The notes: a model not told the origin generated them from the letters alone. A DNA stretch of 64,000 nucleotides from Stenopsyche tienmushanensis (GCA_008973525.1 WACJ01000056.1:186001-250000), one strand, 5' to 3'. Shown: positions 36,430 to 47,584, counted from the first letter of the stretch. Made by a program: numbers and translations.

Positions 36430-38105
36430 AGATTCGAAATTTGCTTGATTAGTGTGTTAATATTTTTAATTTAAATTTAGGTCCTTATAGCTTGATGCTT
36501 ATATTATTGCCGTTTATTTAGATTTTAACACATTTTAGGCAGGTTTTCTGTTGTAGCGGGCTAAATGAAGCACCATGTGGGCTACAATAATTTCATATAA
36601 AAACTGCCCTAGATTCAAAACTACCAAATATTTTTGAATGAAATTTTAAATACACACACAGAAAATAAAAAATTACAACCTCTAAACTATGCAAAATACA
36701 AATTATCGGTTGTTATTCCTAAAACTACGGGGGAATAATTATATAACATAATTTAAGTCTCAAAAGCACTTTCGTAAAAAGCATAATTATAGGCATCCCA
36801 CCTGAAATGTGTTAAAATATTAAGGATTCATTATATCAACATTGGAATGCTTATGACGACGATATACTAAAAGCATTGTATTTATTAAACTCTCGATTAT
36901 CTGGGAATTTATTGTCCAGATTTCCAATCAATTATATTTTCATGGAGTTTATCTGAATCTCTATATTTCCTTATCCCCCGGAATAATCGAGATTTAAAGC
37001 TGGAATAATATAAATTTTTGTTGCAAATTTAATATGCACTATAATATGCGTTTAGTTGTATATTTGCAATATCTAAATTAGATCGATTTATGGCATTTTT
37101 ATTGAAAAAATATATTAAAAGTACAAAAATATTCGTTGATTAACAGTATTTTTGTTGAATGCATTATTATTTCGCCAAGACGTTACGTGTTAAAGATCAT
37201 CATCATCATTATTATCCTTGGCGTGACTTCCTCTTCTAGTTAGCTAGATCAAGATTTTAATCCTCAGGCGTGTTGAATTTGTCTTATTGCAGCTTACATA
37301 CATCCTCAGCAATTGAAGATGATTTTTAAGCGTATACCGTTTTCTATTGAGGCCCTTCGAGACGTGATTATTTTAATGCGTTCATCGCCCCGTAAAAGAG
37401 GAATCTAAAAAGCATCCCTTAGCACGCACTGTTAACTCACTCACTAATTGCGATCAATTAATGTAATTGGAATATATGCAAAAACATTTTTGGGATCCCC
37501 GATCAGCCAGATAGGTTGACGCCCTGTCGTTTTAATACCCTCTTTGCTATGCTACCCACCACTTCGGCGATCCCTCCGTACCCCCATCGGTTGGGGGATG
37601 AAATGTGGACGTAAAAAGTGGTGCATATATCGATGTTCCACACCGTAGGGTTGAAAGTCAAACCGAGCCGTGGGGGAACGGCAGTTTAACTGTCTAGGCA
37701 TTTCTGACCCCCTGTTTACAGCCGAAGGGTCAAATGGAGCCTTCTTTATTAACGTTGTTATAATTGGCGCCGTACCCACCGAAAGGGTTAATATGAAAAT
37801 AAGCTGTGATGTGTGTACCCTAATAGGGCTTTATATACTACGTGGATAACTAGAAAAGTTTATGGGCGAGGGAAAATTTTGAGGTTTTAGTGTGTATGGC
37901 GCGCTGGGAGGGTGCGTCAATATTACGGGCCCTTGAGTACAGTAAGTACTTATTTTTAGCGCCTTTTAGAACATGCTTTTCTTGTTAGCTTTGAATGCAT
38001 GAATAAATACGTCTCTTGTGTTAAGTAACTGGTAATTTTTTGAGTCGTCACAACCGGAATTTGTGAGTAAAAGTGCGCTTTGAAGATAACAGCGTTCGAT
38101 GGTAC
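36430..38105. other. No gene recognised
   Basis: A less AT-rich block at 37490-37790 has a 75-codon minus-strand frame with no recognisable domain. A run of CAT triplets lies near 37198. Confidence 0.45.
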
Positions 38106-38109
38106 AGAT

Positions 38110-38160
38110 CAGGGCTTCCCAAACTGGTGTTCCGCAGAAAGTTTATAGGTGTTCCATGAA
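38110..38160 (+). mobile_element. hAT-like element end
   Basis: CAGGGCTTCCCAAACTGGTG at 38110 is a typical hAT or MITE terminal repeat. No complementary right end was found before the SINE at 38490, so only this end is annotated. Confidence 0.35.
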
Positions 38161-38489
38161 AACCTGGAATGGTTTACATGGAACTGATTTTATGGAAACA
38201 AATCTTATTGAAAAACAGCTTTGAATACGTTTTAGATGTTCAGAATACTAAATTCTGGAGGAAACAAGTCTGTAGGGATATTTCAAAAATAGATAAGTTT
38301 ATGCAGTTTTAATGATTAAGATTTAATTAAAATTTGAATTGAAACTATTCATAAGTTATCCACGTGGAATTAGATCTGTATATTAAAAAAACACAGGAAC
38401 TTTAACAAAACAAAGTAGTTGTAATTCGACTGACGTATTCAGAAAAAAGCTACAAGAGCTACAAACTCAATTAAAAAATGCTATGGATG

Positions 38490-38690
38490 AGGTTGCTTTT
38501 AGCAATCCCTTTTATGAGAAATTTGCCAACCATTTTGACATGGTTTTTCATGGCGTATGTATGTTTTAAAAAATGTGGTCGCCAGCCACACCTCCTGTAG
38601 GGTTCGAACTCAGGATGATTGAGTTACGGATTCAGCCGCATAATCATAGGACTACCTACAAGTACTTTATAATTACAACAGGGCTTCAAC
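38490..38690 (-). mobile_element. tRNA-derived SINE, copy 1
   Basis: Closely similar to the SINE at 58006-58205: shared plus-strand words include GCTTTTAGCAATCCCTTTTA, CAACCATTTTGACATGGTTT, TTCATGGCGTATGTATG, GTGGTCGCCAGCCACA and GGACTACCTACA. On the minus strand the B box is AGTTCGAACC (38601-38610), preceded by a tRNA-like head starting near 38672. The poly-A end and target duplications are not recognisable here, so it is older or truncated at its 3' end. Confidence 0.65.
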
Positions 38691-38794
38691 TACTAACTAC
38701 AGGGAAAAGTTATAAAAATATTAAAGGGCATATGTTTTATAATATTTTTTTTTTTTGCAATATGCTTTGAAATAGTCATTTTTTCAGCTTATTC

Positions 38795-39258
38795 TGATCA
38801 GCCTTGCCATCTGGATATGAACAATTTTTGCAGAATAGTGCAGAAAGCTGTTTGCCAGATTTCGATTGGGCAATTTATCGTTGCTGGATGAATCAGGTCG
38901 TGGAAGGTTTAAAACACTGAATAACAACGTTCTACAAGATTTAACGAAAACAAATCTACGTCTTTCAATAAATATAAAAGGTGGACAAAAGGACAACGAG
39001 CATAAAATCAGACTAGAAGTGATTTGCATCCAAGAAAACTAATCTTATGCGTTTTGTGGGATTTAAAAGGGATCGTTCATTTTGAATCGCTATCGAATGG
39101 ATGAATTGATTGCTTCAGACGTGTATCGTCAACAATTAGAGAGATTGAACTTGATGAAATTCATCCAGAGCTCATCAATAGCTAAGGTATCATTTTGCAC
39201 CAAGACAATGCGAAAAATACCTTTAAAAATAGGGACTTTGAATATTTGGCTGAAATAA
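38795..39258 (+). pseudogene. mariner transposase relic (HTH to catalytic part)
   Basis: The plus strand holds pieces of a mariner transposase in several frames. FARFRLGNLSLLDESGRGR (from about 38851) matches the second helix-turn-helix and GRP linker of mariner, with VQK just before it in another frame. WDLKGIVHFESL (about 39058-39093) is the strand carrying the first catalytic Asp, and ILHQDNAKN (about 39191-39217) carries the second. Stops and frame changes throughout show it is dead. The C-terminal part is absent: the TTAA of the element at 39265 follows within about 40 bp. Confidence 0.75.
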
Positions 39259-39387
39259 ATTTAACCTTTCCCTTACGATGTTACTTGTAATATTTAGTAC
39301 GCCATATGACATTCTAAAACCCCGTATTTATTATATTTCATATCGATATTCGATAATATACATATATCAATATAGATATTATATACA

Positions 39388-39975
39388 CTTAAATTTTTTT
39401 TGTGCGATAGATGCGTTCCGCGGAAAATCGCACAAAAAAAGCTATGACTTACGTAATAATATACCCAGTGTCAATGTCATCATTGTTCTGTGTAGATTTT
39501 CTCTTTTCAACAATATAATTAATTATTAGCAAAGATGTCACTATAGTGCCTAACTCAAAAAATGGTGACTGTTTGGAAATAAATTCAGTCAAGTCAATTT
39601 TTGGCCTTATTTTGTTTACACAGTTTAATTTTTTTAAATAGTTAAAAAATAAATTTTGACATAATTCTGGTAGAAATATAAGTTAGTTAGAATAAAGTTA
39701 TATAGAAAAGCTTCGTACCCAGTTTGAAGTAAATTAATTAATTAAAACTTGTGATATGATGTCAACCGTGTTGAAAAAAGTAGTTTCGAGAAAAACGCGT
39801 TAAAAGATTTCATTATGGTAGGACCGGCCAAATTTCGGTAAGTGTTGATGATTTATTTTTTATTTTATCCAAAACATCTCGATACGTACTCTCTATGAAA
39901 TTAAAAAAAAATATTGCTTTAAAAAAAACCGCATAACTTCGAAATCGCACAAAAAAAGTCGCACAAAAAAGTTTT
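39388..39975 (+). mobile_element. Family E MITE, copy 4, nested
   Basis: Left end CACTTAAATTTTTTTTGTGC after TA, then GGAAAATCGCACAAAAAAAG and GTGTCAATGTCATCATTG as in copy 2, GTCAACCGTGTTGAAAAAAG, AACGCGTTAAAAGATTTC and TCTCGATACGTACTC near the right. The right terminal repeat is degraded at GCACAAAAAAGTTTTC. It lies inside the piggyBac-like element. Confidence 0.6.
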
Positions 39976-41575
39976 CTGCGATATTTTCCGAAAACTCTTT
40001 TTTTAATTTGTTTTTGTTGATTATGTAGATATTTGTTCCGTTGCTGGTAAAGTTTGTGAAACCCTGGCGTAGATCTCTCCTCATGGCGTATCTGTTTCAA
40101 AACGGACATTTGAAAGCCTAACGTGTTATTATTAGGATTCGCCACAATTAATTGTGGTTATTGAAATCGCCGATGGTGGTTATTATACAAAGAAACTTTC
40201 CTGATAAGCTTCACGTCCCGGCAGCGTTTGCGCCATATGTAATTATGCCTGTTTGTGTGCACAGCGATTATTTATTCCAAATAAAAAGCAATTTTCGATA
40301 CGGAGTACATCAATTATGCGTATCCATAGAGCTGGTCGATATGATATACATAATAATGATTATAGAGGAAATGCACGGATCGTGCGTGATTATGGATGGG
40401 CCCTCTCCAGTGCTGAATATGTGATTAGACACATCGTATGTGGTGAAAATGATACAGGGAATACTCAAATGTGGTCGTGTGGTATGTTTACCCGGCACAA
40501 TATCTGCTAGTTAGTTTCAAAGACTGGATTTTCAAAGGATCTATTATATAGTCATTAATCCGTTGAAGCATGGAAGCTATGTTAACACCGATTCGACCTA
40601 CGAATAAAGTGCTGCTGCTTCACTTAAATAATGGTCTTTATCGGCATTTCTTTGGGATGAAGTATCACAATCGCTCTTTAATGAGGGCATCTCATGCGAT
40701 GCTACTTGGGCCCGAAAGATGCAGCAGACGAGTCTTGAACCTAATGCATTATTAATTAAAACTAAATATTTTTTGCTCGACGGCTGCAGATCTTACCTCA
40801 AACGATGAACTTCAACCTGAGATTACAACCAGGGATAGTTAATTTAAGATCCTAAATACCGTGCATATTTATTAAAACAACACCTCATTATAAAATTTGC
40901 ATATTTCAATAATCGTCTTACATTTTTATTGGTTTTTTTCCCTCAACAATTAAATAAATTGATATAAATCATACGGAATTAATGCAAAATATCAATTTAT
41001 AATCGCAAGTTCATAATAATATTTTTAAATCCCAGATTAATCTTTGTAGTTATAATACGACTTGCGACATTTCACAGAGAACCCAATTTCCCAAATCCAA
41101 AAATCCCATTCTAGTCCCCGAGATTCTTATCGCAATTTTTATTTTTTGTATTCACGTATGATACTTACGTGTTTTAAAAATCTACGTACGTATACGTTAT
41201 TTGTTTTCATTTCGTGATTGAATAAAATCAGCATGCAATGGTGCAAATATTCTTCGTCGATTGTTTATAAATAAGGGTGAAAGATAATTCAAAACAATAA
41301 TAATAAATTCATCTTATTCTCAGTTTTAATGCAGTGATTTAAAAATGCGTGTTTCTTGAACCGTGTCTCGACATAAAATCTTCGTTGAAAAGTAATTCTC
41401 AAAATTTCATGGAAATAAATTTGTATAAACAAATGGAAAATTCATGACTCTAATGGTAATTAAATTTAAAAAAAATTATAGGTTGGGTGTGTGGGGAAAA
41501 AAAACCTTTTTTTTTGTTTCAATTGTACTGGGACTGCTGTTTTGGGTACTTTTATCATGTAAATTAATTGTTTTA
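39976..41575. other. Unassigned interior of the piggyBac-like element
   Basis: A minus-strand open stretch at about 40155-40000 reads NTLGFQMSVLKQIRHEERS and on to FHKLYQQRNKYLHNQQ, which looks protein-like but matches nothing I recognise. The plus-strand frames at 40253-40510 and 40570-40755 are likewise unidentified. No DDE, zinc-finger or RT motif seen. Confidence 0.3.
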
Positions 41576-41580
41576 GGGAT

Positions 41581-41768
41581 CCTATTCTGTAGCTCGCAAA
41601 GTCTCCAGACCTGACACCAGTGGATTTATTTGCTTGGAGACGTGCCCTATTCTGTTGTTTGCACGGTCTCGAGACCTGACACCAATGGATTTCTTTGTCT
41701 GGGGACGTACCCTATTTCATGGTTCACACGGTTTTCAGATTTAGCACCACTGTTTAGGGACGTGCTAC
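41581..41768 (+). pseudogene. Triplicated transposase C-terminal motif
   Basis: Three consecutive units of about 64, 65 and 59 bp, each starting CCTATT and ending GGGACGT or GGAGACGTG. Unit 1 translates to AKSPDLTPVDLFAW, unit 2 to ARSRDLTPMDFFVWG, and unit 3 keeps a decayed version. This is the SPDLTP.DFFLWG motif carrying the third acidic residue in many mariner/IS630-type transposases of insects. Neighbouring transposase sequence is not recognisable, so a small piece was captured and then tandemly duplicated. Confidence 0.65.
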
Positions 41769-42123
41769 TTTTCTCATAAACAAGAAGTGTGCCACGTTTT
41801 CCAATTGGTCAAATGTTGATCGTGTTTGGGAATGGTACAAGTTCTACTATTTTAAATTGCCATTTAATATTATTTTTAAGACATTTTTGCTATTCATATT
41901 GTTTAACATTTCCTTTCCTATGGTGTATTTACTACACTGAGTCGAGTTCTAGTAAAGTTGTAATAATGGAAATTTTTACAAAATTACTACATTGAATATC
42001 AATATACCATCTATAATCAGTGGTTCTTATTCATATATTATCGAATATTGATATTAAATATGGGGTTTTAAAATATCATATGGCGTACTAAATACATATC
42101 ATCGTAAGGGAAAGGTTAACAGA

Positions 42124-42225
42124 ATGGCGTCAACAAAAAAAAATCGCTAGCTTTTTGTACAAGTTCAAATTGGGGCACAATGCAATGAAAGCAGGTGGAA
42201 ATATTATCGTAGAAGGATCGATTTG
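42124..42225 (+). pseudogene. mariner transposase N-terminal fragment
   Basis: An ATG at 42124 starts MASTKKNR. In the next frame FLYKFKLGHNAMKAGGNI follows, matching the first helix-turn-helix of mariner transposase. Similarity ends at about 42225. It begins only 5 bp after the right TTAA of the piggyBac-like element, while the debris on the other side of that element comes from later parts of the protein, so the two do not join into one simply interrupted gene. Confidence 0.6.
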
Positions 42226-42522
42226 TTAAAAAATAATTCAAAAAAGGCAAAAATAGTGCCGCACGAACTATAAGAAGGCTAAAATAGAGGCGCTGGGAAG
42301 TATTTTCTTCGTTGATAAATTCAAATATATAGCAATAGTAATCATTGAAACTAAAAATAAGTAGAAGAAATTTACATGCAGTTTCTTCCGAGTATTCCGA
42401 TAACTAGTTTGAAAATAAAAATGCATCCAAGATTTAAAATAAGTTACATTTACTTGAATTTATTACGAATATTGAAAAAAGGGCAAAAATATTCGATTGG
42501 GACCCTTAATTCAATCTAATTT

Positions 42523-42650
42523 CTAGTAGGACCAGCTTAGTTTCTGCATCACTAAAATAGCTATAACTCCATAAATAATTAGAATTTCGGAAATTCCTTC
42601 AAGGAATATATTCTTAAAGGTCTAAACTTTGAAAAAATCGCTGTCAAGAA
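42523..42650 (+). repeat. Family E fragment
   Basis: Contains GTAGGACCAGCTTAGTT, CACTAAAATAGCTATAACTC, ATAATTAGAATTTCGG and AGGTCTAAACTTTG, the central part of family E. No ends. Confidence 0.55.
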
Positions 42651-42779
42651 AAAATCACTATTATATGATCAAATATATAGTCGCATAAACTCCAGCACAA
42701 TCTAATTGTTAATATGAATGCAATGTAATATATTTAATCCGACTTGATTAGTCCTTTGCAAATTGGATATCGTGAATAG

Positions 42780-42940
42780 ATTGACACGATAAGGAACATT
42801 AAAGACTTGCATAAGCGATGTTGAAATATCCTCGAGAAATCTTGACGTTTTATACTTTTTTTTTTCTCCTTGAGTGCTCCTTCAACCTGTTCCATTCTAC
42901 TCTTGATTTCTTCCCGACAGTTCCAAGCGACGTTTAACAT
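42780..42940 (-). pseudogene. LINE reverse-transcriptase C-terminal fragment
   Basis: The minus strand reads EEIKSRMEQVEGALKEKKK, then RQDFSRIFQHRLCKSLMF and IVSIYS. The pattern EEIKSRI..A..AF.K.K......L....R.RL.K..V.S...Y is common just after the catalytic region of reverse transcriptases of non-LTR elements in insects. The YADD box and the rest of the ORF are absent. Only about 55 codons remain, so the clade cannot be set. Confidence 0.5.
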
Positions 42941-44390
42941 GCATTCGAGTTATTTTTATTGCTTTACAGATTCTGTCGAATGGGAACGATTGAAAATAGT
43001 TGTCTATCAAACATACCACGTTCGGAAAAATTGAAGCAATTTAAAGCTCCACTATTGGAAAACATTTCCGTGCATTCGTAAAAATTTACACGTAGAAAGA
43101 AAACCGGAAAATTGTCGACTCGCTAAAATATTGTTTGAAGCCATTGATGTGTGAGATATTCGTTCCGGCTTAAATCGAAACCAATACGGTTTGCAGAAGA
43201 ACAATGCTTGTAATACAGCGAGAAAAACTAGTCCGTTCCATTATGCTGTCTGTTCATATCTTCCATAGTTCCATTCTCAATTATTTCGCACTCAAAATGT
43301 TAGTTTTTTATATTTTATTTATTTCCTGCTCTCTAAATCTGTCACATAACATATTGGGGTGGAGTGAGTTGGGGCGTGCAACTGCACAAGGGGTTGCGGT
43401 GTTTACGGACGATCATATTACATGTTTGCAGCCAGGTTTTCACATCAAAGACCCAGGGTGTTGACCAACGTGTTCAAGGAAGTGCAACCATTTGCTTGGT
43501 TTGACATGGAAATTGAAACTGAAGCACGGGTCAAGTAAATCTAGCGCTCGAGAACGTGCGAAAAATGACACAAAACGCAAAATACGACATAATGTCCCTC
43601 GGTTCCGAAAAACCAACATTGTTAAGAGCTGCAGTGAGACCGGAAACAATTAACAAAGAATTCCATTTGTATTCACGTTTTCCAAGTTGGATCCTTTTGA
43701 TATCTTTTAATCTTTATACGCATCTCATTCAGGCACTTTTCATCACAATGCTTGCTCCTTTGTTTCATACTTTATTACATTCTTTTGATTCCTCCTTAAG
43801 CAGTTTAATTAAGGTATTTAGCTTATACACAATCGAAAATATGACTGAATTTTTATAGCATCAAAAACAGCCATTCTAAGAGGAAAAAAAACCCTTTTAT
43901 CAATTGTGTTTGACTTTACGATCTCAAAGGAAACTGCTTATTTTTTGAATTAAATTCGAAAAAAATAACACAGAGTCAACCTGTATAGAATATAGCGTCA
44001 ACACTATTTTGTTTGGTTGTATGTATTAGGGAACAATGATCTTTAATATCGTAGGAATCTTTAAAACAATCTGTCAAATCAATAAAAAATCTGCTATGGT
44101 ATAGTGATCAAGATACAAGTAACTCTATTATAAAACAAGTTTCTCTGTAAGTCACCCAAAGTTTATGGATTTAATTTCGAAGCGTTCCCACGGAAGCATA
44201 AACGATTCATTAACGAGTATGCGAATAAAGTGTCAATTATGCGAATAAATGAGATTTAATTCAAAATAATATATGATTTGATAAGCATTTGGATTATTAG
44301 CCCTGCCTCATTTAGATATTTTGAATAGTATTCCTTAAATGCGCTGATTTATTGGATGTGATCATGGACTCTATAGAGATTTTGAAAGCA
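42941..44390. other. No gene recognised
   Basis: Apart from the short repeat near 44187-44213 (partner at 31906), nothing was recognised. A 100-codon plus-strand frame at 43556-43858 has no domain. Confidence 0.45.
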
Positions 44391-44398
44391 GGGCTTCT

Positions 44399-45239
44399 AA
44401 CTGTATTTTTCCCGGTTCGGTTATCAAACCGGTTCAATTAAAAAAATGGATTTCGGTTTTTGTTCCCAAAAAATAACGTTGTTTTCGGTTCAACTCCGTT
44501 TTGTTTGTGTTTTTCCACCGTAGGAGCTAAGAATTTTCCATTTATTTATAAAAAAAATCTTTTAATTAAGAGTTTTTCTTACAGTATATTATATGTAATA
44601 CCTTTATTAGGAGTTTTTTTTAGAGTTTTCTAATAAAATCTAGAATTTTAAGATCAGTATGTAATATAATTTTAGATTATACTAGCTGGTACCCGGCGCA
44701 TTGCTGCCACAGAAGTATTAATTCTAAAAATATCGTTTGAAATTTGAAAGAGTTATCTTGTTTAATTAAGAATGATAGAAATAATGATTCTTTTTATTTA
44801 TTTTGTTGGTTTTATTATAAACATATACAAACATTGATTTTTATACATGAAATCTACTATATATTAATTGTACTACACCTATATTATTTAAGAAGATGCA
44901 AACAATAAGATGGCAAAGTTTTATCACAATCGAACGAACGGTATGGCAGCGCATTAAACACGGACAAACAAACATTGATTTTTATATATTAAACTAAGCT
45001 TATGTTACTTCGCAAAATTCTTAACAATAAGTGTACGAAGTTTTATTGCAATTTAATGAACGGTATGGCAGCGCATTTCAAACGAACAAAACCCAATTCA
45101 TTTTTATATGTTAGATTACATAGCTTAAAACATGTATAAAAACAAAATAAATCGGTTCAGTTTCGGTTTTCGTTCCAATAAAAATGATAATTTTTCGTTT
45201 TGCGATTTACGGTTCTGTTCCAATTCAAAACTCTAACTG
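44399..45239. mobile_element. hAT-like element with nested repeat
   Basis: Left end CAGGGCTTCTAACTG, followed by GGTTCGGTTATC and AACCGGTTC. Right end on the minus strand CAGTTAGAGTTTTGAATTGG, followed by AACAGAACCG and GAACGAAAACCG. Both ends start CAG and have GAACCG-rich sub-termini, and the left end matches the element at the window start. An exact 8 bp target duplication is not visible. The centre is occupied by repeat H copy c. No transposase remains. Confidence 0.5.
44681..45118 (+). repeat. Tandem-unit dispersed repeat H, copy c
   Basis: Starts ACTAGCTGGTACCCGGCGCA, comparable to AGCGAATACCCGGCATGCG at the start of copy d. Units with CAAAGTTTTATCACAATCG, CGAACGGTATGGCAGCGCAT, AAACATTGATTTTTATATAT follow, and a last unit ends CAAAACCCAATTCATTTTTA. 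Two copies having the same CTAGC..TACCCGGC start suggests a real 5' end for the family. Confidence 0.6.
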
Positions 45240-45447
45240 AAAGCTTTAATATTTCCTATCTATTGATTTGGAGGCAAGATGACCTGTATAGAGTACCTTA
45301 AGAAAAAACGTGTATATTTTTTTTTGCCTTTGCGTTAAATTGATGGCTGTGATTTTTTCGAAATATGAGCCGTAACTGATTGTGTTGTTCCAAGTGTTTC
45401 AGATTTGTCTTTCAATACCCAATATCTGCCGCCAAGATCTAAAACGT

Positions 45448-45745
45448 TTGTAATTATATTACGGAGGAATACAAAAATTCTGAACCCCGTATCTATTATA
45501 TTTCATATCGATATTCCCATTATTAGAGTCGAGGTGTAGTAAATACATCACCGGTGGGGTAGGTTAATATTATATAACAATTTGAAAAATATATATTGTA
45601 TTTATGTATACATAGATTAGACAGTTACTGCCCATAGGCGTCGCCTAAGCTCACCAATTAGTAGTTACGCCACTGTTTCCAAGCGTCCAGATTTCGGCGG
45701 AAATGTCTCGATTTAGCAGCCTTCAACGTGCTACGTACGATTTCT
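45448..45745 (+). repeat. Dispersed repeat family R, copy D
   Basis: Starts at TAATTATATTACGGAGGAAT and runs through GAACCCCGTATCTATTATAT, CATCACCGGTGGGGTAGG followed by TTAA, GGCGTCGCCTAAG and CCAGATTTCGGCGG, ending near TCTGTTAGATAAAAATG. Truncated at both ends relative to copy A. Confidence 0.65.
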
Positions 45746-47584
45746 GTTAGATAAAAATGCTTGTAATTTGTAATGTAATTGTACGATTTTGATCCAAATT
45801 TCCCGCAAAAAATGTGTTAATATAATATCATATTATGATCATAACAAGACGGCATGCGCTCTCAATTGTGCATCTAATGAAGCCACGTATGACGAAGCCA
45901 CGTTTTATGGAATATTTTTTCAATGTTCAAATGTATTCAACGTCCTTGAGATGTTGTCGCCCCACGGCGTAGGTGCCCCTCCCCTCGAAGCGCGGCCCTG
46001 CACGAATAAACGTATTTACGTGCGTACGCGTGTACGTATTTGTAAAGGCATTATCAGGTGTGGTATCCTGGTTTTTTCATGACCCTAGGCTATTTAACCC
46101 GTTTCGTAATTAACCCTTTTGTGCACGGAACATACGTTTACGGTTGGCTCCTCTGTGCGCTACAACAATTTCGAATGTTTTTTCTGCTCTTTTGATAATT
46201 TCGTAGCATGTCCGCCGTTATAACGAATTTTATTTTACGATATTAATTAACTTTTTTATTATTTGCCCTGGCGTCGTATAACTTTCGGGCGATTGCTATT
46301 AGCCGGGCGAAATTTTTGTAATGAAAGCGTAATGCCGGCCGAAGAATTATTTTAAACCCATCAAAATTTAATTATTTTATCGGCGCTTTTTACGGTTGCG
46401 GTCCACGTTAGGTTTACTGTTTTTAATTGCGAAAATTTTATTTAGTCGAATAAAGCTTCGTTTTGCTGGATTATTTCTTTGTTTTTGCGTCCTTGCTGCG
46501 TGAATGGCGGCAAACAATTTATTTGCCACAGTTGTAGCCAATAAAAACACGAAGCCCGTTAAAAATACCTTTTATTGCATCAATTATGAAAAATTAAAAA
46601 AATAAATACGCCATAAGGAACATAATCTACCCTTAAACTCACATTGACATGGACCATATTTTCACAGCGCTTATGTAAATAAATAACTGCATAATTTGAT
46701 TCGTAAAATGCATCGCACATCGGTGTTCTCACGACATTATCATCGCCCAAGCATTATCCTTAGGTTTCCATAAATTCAATACGATGGCAGTTTGAAAGTA
46801 GCAGGAATTAATCAGGCTGTCAGCCATTATGCTACTTACATCCATGTAGAATTGTCTACCGTCCTGAAATTGCCCTCAATGCAGTTTCCAATGCTACATT
46901 CTTCCGAAGACAATTTGACTCTTGTTTTCCAAGTAATTTCGATGCCACAATTGTTTTAAAGTTTTGCAATCATTCTGCAACACAGTTAAATGCATTATAT
47001 ACAGTATAAATGTCCATGTTTTAACACAATAATTACACCATGTCAATTTATATCGAACCATTCCAATCATTTTTAATTCGATAATTATATATCAAATTTA
47101 CGCCATGGTAAATGAAAAGATTTATATCTGTAAAATATATAAATTTAATAGCATTTGATAATATTATATATCAAAGGGTTTAACAATGTCATAAGAATTT
47201 AAGCTATTAAATTCCGAACAAAATCAATATGATTGTATATGGGCTAACGACAATAAGTTTGGAAACGCCCAGCATACTATTAAGCTATCGAAAGAACGTA
47301 ATTTGTTGGGTTGTATTGAGTGTTTTAGTCCATTTTGTGTTAAATAGATCCTTTGAAAAATTTAAATCGCGTTGAAACTACTTATTTATAACATTAAAAG
47401 ACACCGGTAGAATAGGACTCTGAATGACAGGAAAAGACCGGGCCGCCCAAAATTTCCTACGAATGCCGGGATTACGTTCATTAAACTGTTGTCACAGTTC
47501 CTTAGTTGTCAACAAAATAAAATGAAATCAGATCACTTAATTTGTTAAGCGGGGAAGTTCTTTTTCAATAACGCAACATACAGT
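45746..47584. other. No gene recognised
   Basis: The 45900-46560 part is less AT-rich and could be regulatory DNA. TTAACCCTTTTGTGCACGG at 46103 resembles a piggyBac end but has no partner. No coding or RNA gene seen. Confidence 0.4.

Larger units (their letters stand above)
39265..42115. mobile_element. piggyBac-like element, 2.85 kb, non-autonomous
   Basis: Bounded by TTAA at 39261-39264 and 42116-42119. Left end CCTTTCCCTTACGATG and right end, on the other strand, CCTTTCCCTTACGATG are identical inverted repeats. Similarity continues inward for about 90 bp: TTTAGTACGCCATATGA and AAAACCCC on both sides, then TATTCGATAATATA. TTAA duplication with CC-initial ends is the piggyBac signature. No piggyBac transposase motif was seen. 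The interior holds a family E copy (39388-39975), short unrecognised frames (minus 39990-40145; plus 40253-40510 and 40570-40755) and a triplicated transposase motif (41581-41768). Confidence 0.75.

Noticed and set aside
37195..37225. CRISPR-like or regulatory array at the CAT triplet run
   Set aside because: It is a short trinucleotide run with no spacer structure, in a eukaryotic context.
37552..37779. 75-codon minus-strand frame in a less AT-rich block
   Set aside because: Protein-like composition but no known motif, no splice pair and no start context.
46103..46125. piggyBac-like end TTAACCCTTTTGTGCACGG
   Set aside because: No complementary end or second copy was found nearby; TTAACCC words occur by chance in this composition.
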